A DNA stretch of 64,000 nt. Source: Akkermansiaceae bacterium. Lineage in GTDB: Bacteria > Verrucomicrobiota > Verrucomicrobiia > Verrucomicrobiales > Akkermansiaceae. The notes below the pieces were generated by a model that worked only from the letters and a program-made list of their open reading frames with translations, did not search any database and was not told the DNA's origin. The stretch's first letter is position 1, and each line of letters starts with the position of its first letter. Of this stretch, positions 9,039 through 17,579 are shown piece by piece. A program made the position numbers and the translations under genes. Location of the stretch: contig CAJJBQ010000001.1 in the NCBI GenBank assembly GCA_905182405.1, positions 1,364,001 to 1,428,000 of the forward strand. The letters are read 5' to 3'.

Positions 9039-10454
9039 CTAGCCCTTCTCCTTCTTGCTCCTGCCCCTAGTCCTGCCCCTAGTCCTGCCCCTAGTCCTGC
9101 CCCTAGTCCTGCCCCTAGTCCTGCCCCTAGTCCTGCCCCTAGTCCTGCCCTTCTTTTTTAAAGTCTTTTCCGCGGCGGCCTTCTTGATGGCACCTTTCTT
9201 TTTAGATTCCGGCTTGATCTCTGAATTGGGGACTGTCTGAGGTTCCTCTTTTTGGTGGGGCGCTGATGCCTGTATGCTTTCTTTCTTGAGGACTAATTTG
9301 AGCAGAAGGAAAGTAGCAACGAGGCTGATGGTCGGGGTGAGGACCCACCACTGCTGTGCCGCCGTTGCCAGGATGGGAGCGAGGGGCACGAAGAGAAGAG
9401 TGATGGGTTTCTTTGTTTGGAGGAGAAGAGCGAGGATAATGAGGATAGAGATCTCGATCCAGAAGGGGAGTCGGTGGAAGGAGATTGGAGCGCGCGGTAG
9501 TCGTGAGCCGAGGTGGCTGAGGGAAAAGTCAAGTTGCCGAAGATGGACGGGGTCGTTTTGAGAGATGAAGACGACTTTCGGTGGGGAAGGTTGCTTTTCG
9601 GGGTCGATGAGCGCTTCCATGGGCGTCGTTTCTCCGAGTTCCGCTATGCGCGGGATCTCGATGGTTCCGTTCTCACCAAGAGGAAGGACGGGTCCGGTGG
9701 TTCCGACTCTGAGCTGCCCGTTTTTGGATAGGAAAACATCGGCAGGCGCGTGGCCGGTGTTTGCGATCAGGGAGGCGAGTTCAAGAGAGGGGAGAATGCG
9801 ATCTCCCCAGCGAGCGAGAATTGGGAGGGAAATAGTGTCGTTCTCGATTTGGGGTTGGGAGTTTTCGAGAAGGCGAAATCCATAGAGGTTTCCAGTGGCG
9901 GAAGGGTCGGCGGTGACAGCATTGACTTCGGGAATGAGCGAGATGTCGGTCTCGATATTCCCGGGAGGCAAGACTGATGCCTTCAGGGAGTCAGGGAAGG
10001 GCTGGGGAGTCGAATCAAGCCGAAGGGTGATTCCCAGGGCAGAGCTCGGGAAGCTTGCTATTTCGTGATCGAGGGCACGAAGTTCGAGTTCCACCGAATC
10101 TTCCCAGGAGAGAAGGGTGGAGACAGTGGCATGATCGGCCCCGTGGGTTCGAACTGCATTGAGAGCGAAGAGCCAATCGGTGACGGAGGAATCGTCCGAG
10201 GTGGAGAGGGCGCGGATGGCTTTCTTTTCGGAGTCATCATGGTTGGCATCGTCCGGGCTGATATCGAAGACGCGGACTTGGAATTCCTTGAGCGGTTCGC
10301 GCTCGACGAGGGTGTCATTCTTTTGGGGAAACCAAAAGAGGGCATGCTCGAGCTCGATCAGTGGCTTTAGGCGGGGAAGCTTGAACGACAAGACCACTCC
10401 CAGCGTAAGGGGGAGGAGACAGAGGAGGAGTTGTTGTCGGCGGGCTGCTTTCAA
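9039..10454 (-). CDS. CHASE2-like membrane protein with Gly-Arg-Thr-Arg repeat tail
   Basis: 471 residues. Residue 10-25 is a membrane anchor, then about 300 residues of periplasmic domain, and three C-terminal membrane segments (about 340-400). The periplasmic part has features of CHASE2 sensor domains, e.g. ISLPILARWGDRILPSLELA and VLPLGENGTIEIP before the membrane segments. CHASE2 is normally followed by a kinase, cyclase or similar effector; here there is none, only a charged cytoplasmic tail with seven GRTR copies and a SKKEKG end. That tail is encoded by a perfect 12-base tandem repeat (9060-9143). The CHASE2 call is moderate; the gene itself is secure. A role as a sensor or as a nucleic-acid- or membrane-binding tail protein is inference. 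Confidence 0.7.
   Translation of the reverse strand: MKAARRQQLLLCLLPLTLGVVLSFKLPRLKPLIELEHALFWFPQKNDTLVEREPLKEFQVRVFDISPDDANHDDSEKKAIRALSTSDDSSVTDWLFALNAVRTHGADHATVSTLLSWEDSVELELRALDHEIASFPSSALGITLRLDSTPQPFPDSLKASVLPPGNIETDISLIPEVNAVTADPSATGNLYGFRLLENSQPQIENDTISLPILARWGDRILPSLELASLIANTGHAPADVFLSKNGQLRVGTTGPVLPLGENGTIEIPRIAELGETTPMEALIDPEKQPSPPKVVFISQNDPVHLRQLDFSLSHLGSRLPRAPISFHRLPFWIEISILIILALLLQTKKPITLLFVPLAPILATAAQQWWVLTPTISLVATFLLLKLVLKKESIQASAPHQKEEPQTVPNSEIKPESKKKGAIKKAAAEKTLKKKGRTRGRTRGRTRGRTRGRTRGRTRGRTRGRSKKEKG
9060..9143. repeat. 12-bp tandem repeat, seven perfect copies
   Basis: Unit cctgcccctagt on the plus strand, seven exact copies plus a diverged eighth (9144-9155). On the coding minus strand each unit reads ACT AGG GGC AGG, i.e. 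Thr-Arg-Gly-Arg with AGG for every arginine. The perfect identity points to recent expansion, and the unit length keeps the frame whatever the copy number. Confidence 0.95.
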
Positions 10455-10507
10455 GAGAGCGATTTATGAACCGCTTGGCGTGCCGGGGGAATTCGAAAAT
10501 GAGGGCA

Positions 10508-11446
10508 CTAGAGGTATTCTTTCAGGCTGTCTTCGAGTGGAGTGTCATGGATGACTTTCTTAAGCCCGGCGACAGCGGCGGGAATCTGCTCGAGATACCA
10601 CTCGTTATTCTGGTTGTGGCCTAGGTTGGCGAAGGCTCCGAGGGCCTGCATGAGGCGCTGGACGGCGCAATCCTTGAGGATGGGCTCGATGGGCGTGTCC
10701 TCGGTCACTTCTTCCCAAAGTTCGAGCATTTTTTCGCGATCTTCGGCGGTGTGCGCCATGTAAGGATCGTAAAGGAGCGAGGCGAGGTCGTATTCCTGTC
10801 GGCCCATGCGGAGGCCCTGGAAATCGATGACGTAGCATTTCCCGTCTTTTAAAAGAAGGTTCTGCGATTGGAAATCGCGGTGGACCATGTGTGGGGAGGT
10901 GGCTCCGAGGCGCTTGCTGAGACCTGCTAAGATGGGATCTTCCCGGAGGGCCGTGCCGTCTTTTTCAAGGTGAGTTTCGACGAAGTGCTCAATGAAATAT
11001 TCCTGCTCCCACTGATACATCGCGGCATCGAATTTCGGCTGAAGGGCGAAGTCCTTGGGCGGGCGGGTGTAGAGGAGTTTATCGAGTTGCTCAAAGGCGC
11101 AGCGATAGTAGGGCTCGCGGACTTCCCAGGGTTTCCCTTTTAAAGAGGTGAGATCGATGTCGCCAAGATCTTCAACGAGGGCGACATGGCGGCCGATATT
11201 ATCGTAAAGAACTTCGGGGACATTGAGGCCCGCGCTTTCAAGGAATTGGCCCACGGGGAGGTAGTTTGCGTTGTCCGAGCGATCGAGGGTATAGTGGACC
11301 CCAATCAAGTTCATATAGCCCTCCGGCTTGATGCGGATGATGGTGCGACCAGATGCGCCCTTCTGGATGGGCTCCATGAGAACCTTATGCGTCGGCTCAA
11401 GATTGAGGTGGGCACGGACGGCAGTCAGAAGGGTGTCGGCAGGCAT
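10508..11446 (-). CDS. amgK: sugar kinase of the aminoglycoside phosphotransferase fold (AmgK-like)
   Basis: 312 residues of the APH/choline-kinase fold. The catalytic loop is HMVHRDFQSQNLLL (HRDxxxxN) and the metal-binding motif is VIDFQGLRMG. The glycine-rich loop is KGASGRT near residue 30. The gene lies 19 bases downstream of a nucleotidyltransferase on the same strand, which is the amgK-murU arrangement of Pseudomonas. There AmgK phosphorylates the anomeric position of MurNAc/GlcNAc and MurU makes UDP-MurNAc, bypassing de novo synthesis. The fold is certain; the MurNAc/GlcNAc specificity is inferred from the pairing. Confidence 0.75.
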   Translation of the reverse strand: MPADTLLTAVRAHLNLEPTHKVLMEPIQKGASGRTIIRIKPEGYMNLIGVHYTLDRSDNANYLPVGQFLESAGLNVPEVLYDNIGRHVALVEDLGDIDLTSLKGKPWEVREPYYRCAFEQLDKLLYTRPPKDFALQPKFDAAMYQWEQEYFIEHFVETHLEKDGTALREDPILAGLSKRLGATSPHMVHRDFQSQNLLLKDGKCYVIDFQGLRMGRQEYDLASLLYDPYMAHTAEDREKMLELWEEVTEDTPIEPILKDCAVQRLMQALGAFANLGHNQNNEWYLEQIPAAVAGLKKVIHDTPLEDSLKEYL

Positions 11447-11465
11447 GGTGAAGGGGGAGGAGTGT

Positions 11466-12356
11466 TTATAGGTCGGCGTCCGTGTGAATACCGGTTGCGG
11501 AGGAATTGCTGTGAACGACGCACTTTGTCAATTGCGCATCTGCTGAAACGCTCGTTCCGGGCCAGAGGATGGAATCGGTCACGACAGCATTTTCGCCGAT
11601 TCGGCAGGCGTCGCCGATCCAGGAATTGGTGACTTTTGCTGAAGAATGGACCTCGGCGGAGGTTGAAATTTGAGCTGGTTTGTGGAAACTGGCTTCGAGA
11701 TAGCTCTCGCGTTCGCCGAGATCGAGCCAAGAGCATTGCTTCACGTTATAGGCTCCGAGCTGCTTTTTCGAAATCAGCTCGAGAAAAGGGGAAATCACGG
11801 AGATTTTTTCGTGATCGGGAATCAAATCGAGGATTTCGGGGTCAATACAGTAAATGCCGGTGAACTGGTGAGTCCCCGGTTTACCGTGGACCATTCCTTT
11901 GATGTCCGTGACTTGGTATCCCTCAAGGGCGAGGTGTTGGGCCGGACCATCTTGCCTGACGGCCAAGGTGGCGATGTTGTTCCCCATCATGTGTCCCGTG
12001 ATGAGCTTATCGAGGGGGAGGTCGGTGAGAATGTCTCCATTGTAAACGAGGGTGGAATCGTTTCCCATCCACTCGGCGATATTTTTGATGCCCCCCCCGG
12101 TTTCGAGAAGGTCGGGCTCGTAGAAGAAGCTCAGGCTGGCACCGCGATAGGTCGCATCGGGGAAGGCGGCGGGCCACGCCTCTGGAAGATGGTGGGTGTT
12201 GATCGCGATCTCAACAATCCCGGCCTTGATGAGATGGTCCATGGCATGGGTGATCAGAGGCCGGTTTTCCAGAGGAATGAGAGGCTTTGGCAGAGTGTCG
12301 GTGAGAGGCTTGAGGCGAGTGCCGAGTCCGGCTCCGAGAAGAAATGCTTTCCGCAT
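11466..12356 (-). CDS. murU: sugar-1-phosphate nucleotidyltransferase (MurU-like) with left-handed beta-helix tail
   Basis: 296 residues. The N-terminal nucleotidyltransferase domain opens with the signature LGAGLGTRLKPLTDTLPKP and has LETGGGIKN and VYNGDILTD (metal-binding Asp). After about residue 215 comes a hexapeptide-repeat segment (ISTSAEVHSSAKVTNSW, IGENAVVTDSIL), as in GlmU- or GMP-type enzymes. Pseudomonas MurU has only the catalytic domain, so the added helix is unusual for that role. Adjacent amgK supports conversion of MurNAc-1-phosphate to UDP-MurNAc; glucose- or mannose-1-phosphate cannot be ruled out. First gene of the minus-strand run, divergent from the gene at 12443. Confidence 0.72.
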   Translation of the reverse strand: MRKAFLLGAGLGTRLKPLTDTLPKPLIPLENRPLITHAMDHLIKAGIVEIAINTHHLPEAWPAAFPDATYRGASLSFFYEPDLLETGGGIKNIAEWMGNDSTLVYNGDILTDLPLDKLITGHMMGNNIATLAVRQDGPAQHLALEGYQVTDIKGMVHGKPGTHQFTGIYCIDPEILDLIPDHEKISVISPFLELISKKQLGAYNVKQCSWLDLGERESYLEASFHKPAQISTSAEVHSSAKVTNSWIGDACRIGENAVVTDSILWPGTSVSADAQLTKCVVHSNSSATGIHTDADL

Positions 12357-12442
12357 AAGAGCGAGGTAGCATGAAAGGACGAAATTTGAAAACTGTGAGC
12401 TAAATTTTGCAAGATCGGCAGCTTTGTCATATTATCTAGAGC

Positions 12443-15424
12443 GTGAAATCCACGGTATACTCTCTTCTTTTAGCCTCGCCCGTGCTTGCTCTGCCTGAGA
12501 GTTACGAAATTTCAACTTGGGCCGAGCCCTTTGAGATCGAATATCCCGCTGCAATTACGGCGTCTGCCGATGGCACTGTTTATGTTTCTTGCGATCGGAA
12601 TGGATCTCTGGGGAAAGACAAAGATGTAGGCAAGATCGTGGCTTGTAGTGATACTGATGGCGACGGGAAGGCGGATCGCTTCATTGATTTTGTCCCCAAG
12701 ATCGACAGTCCGCGGGGCGGGCACTTTGTGCGGGATACTCTTTATTTGATTCACCCGCCGTTTTTGAGTTCGTTTCGCGATACGACGGGCGATGGGGTGG
12801 CTGATGAGCACAAGGTGCTTCTCGAGAATTTGGGTGTGGGACTTAGTCATCCCCGCGGCTCTGACCACACGACGAATGGCTGTCGCATGGGAATCGACGG
12901 CTGGCTTTACATTGCGGTCGGTGATTTCGGGATGGAGGCCACAAAGGGGACGGATGGTCGAGTCGTGACGCTGCATGGCGGCGGGGTGGCCCGGGTGCGA
13001 CCCGATGGTAGCGAGCTTGAAGTATTCTCCTACCACACGCGGAATATTTGCGATGTCGCAATTTCTCCTCAACTCGACCTCTTCAGTCGCGACAATACGA
13101 ACGATGGTAAGGGCTGGAACATCCGAGTTCATCATCACACCAATGGAGTCGATCATGGCTATCCACGTCTCTATAAAAACTTCACCGATGAAGGGGTAAC
13201 TCCACTCTTTGATGGCGGTGGCGGAAGTGGTACCGGTGCGCTTTATCTTGCGGAGCCGGGTCATGAAGAAATGCTCCTTACTTGCGATTGGACGACCGGG
13301 AAAATCTACCACGATAAGCTCACTCCGAATGGGGCGAGTTTCAAGCTGAAGGAATCGGTCTTTCTCGATCTTGAACGTGCGGTGGATATCGATGTCGATG
13401 GAGAATCAAACCTCTATGTCTGTGACTGGCGCGGCGGTCGTTTCCGTTATGCTGGAGAAGGTGTGAAAGTGGGTCTCATCCAGAAGCTTACAAAGAAGGG
13501 CCTGAAGGTGGAGAAATTTCCTAATTTGGTGAAAATGTCGAATGCAGATCTCGTGAAGCAATTCGAATCACCCTCGGCCGTGCGTCGACTCGAAACCCAG
13601 CGCGAAATCTTGGCTCGGGGAGGCGATGAATTGTGGGGTCTTCTTCTGGAGGCGGGAACCTCGATGAAGGCTCGGAATAGTGTGACGGCGGTTGTCTTTA
13701 CGCTGGCGCAGCTGGATCAGGAGAAGTGGAAGATGGGACTCGTTGACCAAGTGAGTCGGGATATTCCGGTTAATGATTTTAAGGAGTTGATGGTGCGTTC
13801 GATTGCGGATCGGGATGTCGCTGGGCTTGAGGTTCTGGTGGGTCACTTTACGGATTTTTTGGTAATTGATACCAAGCCGGTTCAACTCCAGACGCTTGTC
13901 GCCTTGATGCGGATGGGGGCGAAGGCGAAGGGGAGTTCGACGGCGATTCTCAAGCTCGCGAGATCTACGAAAGATGAACGTCTTCATCACACCGCGATTC
14001 AGGCACTTGTTGCGATAAGTGAAGTTGAGGTGCTGCTTGGTGCGACTGATCAAGCGGCTGCTCTCTTAGCTCTGCAGCGACTGCACGATCCAGTGGTGGC
14101 GTCGGCGTTGATTGTGCAGCTGATGTCAGCTGACGAGAAACTACCATTGATTGGGGTGCTGGCGCGACTTTATCATCAAGAGGGATTGTGGGATTTGAAG
14201 GCTTGGTGGGGGACGCGTCCGGATGACCGGGGGCCGTATTTCACTCCGACGGTTTGGAGTGAGACGGAGCCGATTAAGAGTGCCTTGGAGAGGGCTTTCG
14301 TGACGCTGGATATGGAAGGGAAAAGGCAAGCGATGGCGCTCTTTGGAAAGAATCGTTTGCCAATTTCATCGATGGATTTGGGGGATCAGGATCCGGTTGG
14401 GTTGGCCTTGATTTCGACTTCGCCAAGCGAGTCTGAAGCAGCGTTGCTCGTGGATGCCGCGATTGACAAAAAGCGTGACTGGTCGCTGCGGATAAAGTGT
14501 TTCAGGACATTGGCTAGGGTGCCCAATGGCGGGAGTATTCGTCCGCAGCTTAAGGTCCTTGGAAGTTGGCTCAATCGTGGTGAATATCCGGATGATGTGG
14601 AACGCGAGGTGCTTGATTTTACGAATCAGTCGGACCTGATTAACTTTAGGCGTCCGCTGCGCGAGGTGGCGGCGAAGTCAGATGTTCAAACGAGCCGAGT
14701 GGCTTGGCGTGCCTTGTTGACGCAGGCCCAAAGTCCGCTGGCGAAGGATCGTCATCGTGATGCGATTCAGAAAATTTTAGCCAAGAATCCTCGTGAAGAG
14801 GGGCTATTTTTGGCTCTTGCCGATTTGTTACTACCTGGATTTGAGTCGCAGATTAAGAACGCGATTGAGAGTGATAATGACACCTTGATTATGGCAGCGA
14901 AGCGGGCTCGAAAGTTGATTCAGGAAGCGGGTTCTTCCTCTGGAAAGCGTGTGGCAGAGTTGAAGTTGGACGATGTGATGAAGTTGGTGATGGAAGGGCA
15001 GGGAAATGCGGAGAAGGGGAAAAATCTATACATGCAACAAGGGTGTATTGCTTGCCACGCGGTGGATCAATCGGCGGTGCAAAAGGGACCCTATCTAGGG
15101 TCGGCTGGAAGTAAGTTTACGAGGGACTATTTGATCCAGTCGATTCTCGATCCCAATGCGGTGGTGGCTCAGGGCTTTCAAACTGAACTGGTCACGCTCA
15201 ACGATGGCACGGCCCACATGGGCTTTGTGACACGGGAAGAAGATGGGATTGTCGATCTTCGTGATATCGCGGGAGCAGTGAAACAGCTTAAGGAAAGTGA
15301 TATTAACAAGCGTGATCATCAGGCGACCTCGATGATGCCTTCCGGGCTGGCGTTGGGGCTTACGGTAGAGCAGTTTGTTGATCTCATCGATTATCTTGGA
15401 AGTTTGAAAGAGGGAGGAAAGTAG
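12443..15424 (+). CDS. secreted PVC-type beta-propeller / HEAT / cytochrome c protein
   Basis: 993 residues, signal peptide at 1-16. Residues about 20-340 form the PVC-type membrane-bound dehydrogenase propeller (ITASADGTVYVSCDRNGSL, LSHPRGSDHTTNGCRMG, TDGDGKADRF). The middle is helical and HEAT-like. The C-terminus carries the c-type heme site CIACH (C868, C871, H872) and the PVC heme-domain pattern DYLIQSILDPNAVVAQGF. Such proteins are abundant in Planctomycetes and Verrucomicrobia and are thought to oxidise sugars or alcohols in the periplasm and pass electrons to cytochromes, but substrates are unknown. The start is GTG (12443). It precedes the CE15 esterase on the same strand by about 50 bases, which fits polysaccharide use. 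Confidence 0.87.
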   Translation: MKSTVYSLLLASPVLALPESYEISTWAEPFEIEYPAAITASADGTVYVSCDRNGSLGKDKDVGKIVACSDTDGDGKADRFIDFVPKIDSPRGGHFVRDTLYLIHPPFLSSFRDTTGDGVADEHKVLLENLGVGLSHPRGSDHTTNGCRMGIDGWLYIAVGDFGMEATKGTDGRVVTLHGGGVARVRPDGSELEVFSYHTRNICDVAISPQLDLFSRDNTNDGKGWNIRVHHHTNGVDHGYPRLYKNFTDEGVTPLFDGGGGSGTGALYLAEPGHEEMLLTCDWTTGKIYHDKLTPNGASFKLKESVFLDLERAVDIDVDGESNLYVCDWRGGRFRYAGEGVKVGLIQKLTKKGLKVEKFPNLVKMSNADLVKQFESPSAVRRLETQREILARGGDELWGLLLEAGTSMKARNSVTAVVFTLAQLDQEKWKMGLVDQVSRDIPVNDFKELMVRSIADRDVAGLEVLVGHFTDFLVIDTKPVQLQTLVALMRMGAKAKGSSTAILKLARSTKDERLHHTAIQALVAISEVEVLLGATDQAAALLALQRLHDPVVASALIVQLMSADEKLPLIGVLARLYHQEGLWDLKAWWGTRPDDRGPYFTPTVWSETEPIKSALERAFVTLDMEGKRQAMALFGKNRLPISSMDLGDQDPVGLALISTSPSESEAALLVDAAIDKKRDWSLRIKCFRTLARVPNGGSIRPQLKVLGSWLNRGEYPDDVEREVLDFTNQSDLINFRRPLREVAAKSDVQTSRVAWRALLTQAQSPLAKDRHRDAIQKILAKNPREEGLFLALADLLLPGFESQIKNAIESDNDTLIMAAKRARKLIQEAGSSSGKRVAELKLDDVMKLVMEGQGNAEKGKNLYMQQGCIACHAVDQSAVQKGPYLGSAGSKFTRDYLIQSILDPNAVVAQGFQTELVTLNDGTAHMGFVTREEDGIVDLRDIAGAVKQLKESDINKRDHQATSMMPSGLALGLTVEQFVDLIDYLGSLKEGGK

Positions 15425-15472
15425 AAAAATTCCCTCTTGTGAGAAGTTGGGCGCTTCGGCATCTTCGAACCC

Positions 15473-16675
15473 ATGCGTTTTTTACTTTTGTTCATTCTTA
15501 CTCTTTCTTCCTATCTCATGGCCCTCCCTCCCGGACTTCACACGGCCGAATCAAAGGTTCCCGACTTCGAGCTTCCTGTTCTTTTTCCAGAAGGGACGAG
15601 CGCAGCTGAGTGGAATGACGATCTGCGGGCGGAGACACTGACGCTCTTTGAAAAGGAGATGTTCGGTAGGGTTCCGGCGATCAGTAGAAAAGCTTCTGCC
15701 AAACTTGGGAAGAAAGTGCCCGATTTTCTGAACAGAAAGGCGGTTCTTCAGGAGGTCGTGGTTTCTCTCGTGGGTACAGAAGAAGGTCCGAAACTGAATC
15801 TATTGATCATTACGCCAAGTTCAGCGAAAGGTCCGATACCTGTTTTCCTGGGTCTCAATTTTAAGGGGAATCATACCATCCATGCCTCCAAGGAGATCAC
15901 GGTTGGCGGGAAGAGTCAGGTTGCGCGTGGAGAACGGGCGGGGCGCTGGCAGGTGGAGAAGATTATTGAGCGCGGCTATGGCTTGGTGACGGCTTTTTAT
16001 GGCGACATTGATTTGGATAAAAACGATGGCTTTAAGGATGGAATTCATGGAGCCGTCGAATCGTCCGACAAGCGCGATGGTTCCTCGTGGGGGTCGATCG
16101 CTGCTTGGGTCTGGGGCTTGAGTCGGGGGCTCGATTTTCTGGAAACTTATGAGCCGGTTGATGGCTCCAAGGTTGTCGTCTTCGGGCACTCGCGGTTGGG
16201 GAAAACTTCTCTTTGGGCGGGCGCGACTGATGAGCGTTTTGCGGGCGTTATTTCAAATAACTCGGGCTGTGGCGGTGCGGCACTGAGTCGTCGTGCTTTT
16301 GGGGAGACCGTCGGACGGATCAACGAGTCCTTTCCACATTGGTTCTGCAAGAATTTCCATGCCTATGGAAAGCGTGAAAAGGAGTTGCCTTTTGATCAGC
16401 ATCAACTCGTTGCTTTGATGGCGCCGCGACCGGTCTATATCGCGAGTGCGCAGGACGATCAATGGGCGGATCCGAAGGGGGAGTTTCTCTCGGCGAAACA
16501 TGCCGATCCGGTCTATCGGCTTCTTGGTAAGGATGGATTGGATCAGGAGGAGATGCCTAAGGTAGATCAGCCAGTTGGAAAAAAGATTCGCTACCACATG
16601 CGGAGCGGCAAGCACGATGTGAAAGCTTACGATTGGGATCAGTATCTCCGCATGATGGATGAATTGATTCGCTAG
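15473..16675 (+). CDS. glucuronoyl esterase-like enzyme, carbohydrate esterase family 15
   Basis: 400 residues with an N-terminal signal peptide (MRFLLLFILTLSSYLMA). The bacterial CE15 motif VFGHSRLGKTSLWAGA gives the nucleophile S240. SGCGGAALSRR follows at about 264-274, and the catalytic histidine is H381 in SGKHDVKAYD. CE15 enzymes cleave the ester between glucuronic acid of xylan and lignin alcohols, or related methyl esters. The gene follows the PVC propeller/heme protein and is convergent with a DUF1080 protein, all probably exported and likely part of plant or algal polysaccharide breakdown. The family call is strong; the substrate is inferred. Confidence 0.85.
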   Translation: MRFLLLFILTLSSYLMALPPGLHTAESKVPDFELPVLFPEGTSAAEWNDDLRAETLTLFEKEMFGRVPAISRKASAKLGKKVPDFLNRKAVLQEVVVSLVGTEEGPKLNLLIITPSSAKGPIPVFLGLNFKGNHTIHASKEITVGGKSQVARGERAGRWQVEKIIERGYGLVTAFYGDIDLDKNDGFKDGIHGAVESSDKRDGSSWGSIAAWVWGLSRGLDFLETYEPVDGSKVVVFGHSRLGKTSLWAGATDERFAGVISNNSGCGGAALSRRAFGETVGRINESFPHWFCKNFHAYGKREKELPFDQHQLVALMAPRPVYIASAQDDQWADPKGEFLSAKHADPVYRLLGKDGLDQEEMPKVDQPVGKKIRYHMRSGKHDVKAYDWDQYLRMMDELIR

Positions 16676-16752
16676 CCGGGATTGATTGAGAAGAGATCCG
16701 CAGATTGGACCGGTGGGCGCTTCCGCACTCTGATATGCCGGTCGATTATGCC

Positions 16753-17544
16753 CTATTTTTTTTCAGGACGGATCGTCGGCTCCAGTTGTTTGAGTTGAAT
16801 GTTACGGAACCAAATGGGTTGCCCTTCTGCTTGCAGGGCGATGTGGCCTGAGGTGAGGCGTAGGGGGGATCCGGCTTGAAAGAGGGATTTTGTTTCAATG
16901 ACGCGGCCTTTGGGATCGAGCTGGGGTTTTTGATAGCGGAGGACTTCCTTTCCGTTGACCCGATGGATAATCTCTTCATTGCCACGAACCTCCATTTCGA
17001 TGCTCACCCATTGATCGGCGGGGAGGTTGGGGGCGGAGGATTGGACGATGTGCTGGGTGACGAGCTTGCCATCGATCTCGATATTGGTTCCGGGGGTGCA
17101 GACGTTTCCGGTGGGGCGCGGGCCTTTGCCTTCATCGGCGAGGAATTGGAATTCGATGCTGGCAGGGAAGCCTTGTTCGAGGGTCATGCTCTGTGGTGGC
17201 TGGGAGTGCGCCATGACGCCGCTGTTGAGATTCACGTAGCCGGGGGCGTCGGGCATCATTTTTCCGACGAATCTATATTCCATCCGGAGGATATAGTATG
17301 AGTAGGCGAGGTTGGTGTAGAGGTGGCCGAAGCGCTTGTCGAAGCTTGGGTATTTGTCGTAGGCGCATTTTAGGATGCCGTCTTCGACGCGGAAGGTGTC
17401 GAAGGTGTTATCGCCGAGGGGGTGCTTGGCGATCTTGGGAGTCCAGCCACTGAGGTCCCTGCCGTTGAAAAGAGAAATCCAGCCGGGTTCGTCGGCGGAG
17501 AGCGGGAGAATGAGAGCGAGGGAGACGAGGAGCAGTCGGATCAT
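16753..17544 (-). CDS. secreted DUF1080 (3-keto-disaccharide hydrolase-like) protein
   Basis: 263 residues with a signal peptide (MIRLLLVSLALILPLSA, cleavage near ADEPGW). It shows the DUF1080 concanavalin-like pattern: GWISLFNGRDLSGW at the mature N-terminus, YYILRMEYRF, GYVNLNSGVMAH, SIEFQFLADEGKG, ADQWVSIEMEVRG and the closing GHIALQAEGQPIWFRNI. DUF1080 proteins include hydrolases of 3-keto-glycosides and many uncharacterised binding proteins. Convergent with the CE15 gene and 35 bases downstream of the flavin-reductase-like gene. Confidence 0.88.
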   Translation of the reverse strand: MIRLLLVSLALILPLSADEPGWISLFNGRDLSGWTPKIAKHPLGDNTFDTFRVEDGILKCAYDKYPSFDKRFGHLYTNLAYSYYILRMEYRFVGKMMPDAPGYVNLNSGVMAHSQPPQSMTLEQGFPASIEFQFLADEGKGPRPTGNVCTPGTNIEIDGKLVTQHIVQSSAPNLPADQWVSIEMEVRGNEEIIHRVNGKEVLRYQKPQLDPKGRVIETKSLFQAGSPLRLTSGHIALQAEGQPIWFRNIQLKQLEPTIRPEKK

Positions 17545-17579
17545 GGGGAAGGCTAGCGACTCTTTTGGCAGATTCCAAG

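Noticed and set aside
9055..9240. Plus-strand ORF made of LVLPLVLP repeats
   Set aside because: It is only the antisense reading of the 12-bp tandem repeat in the CHASE2-like gene.
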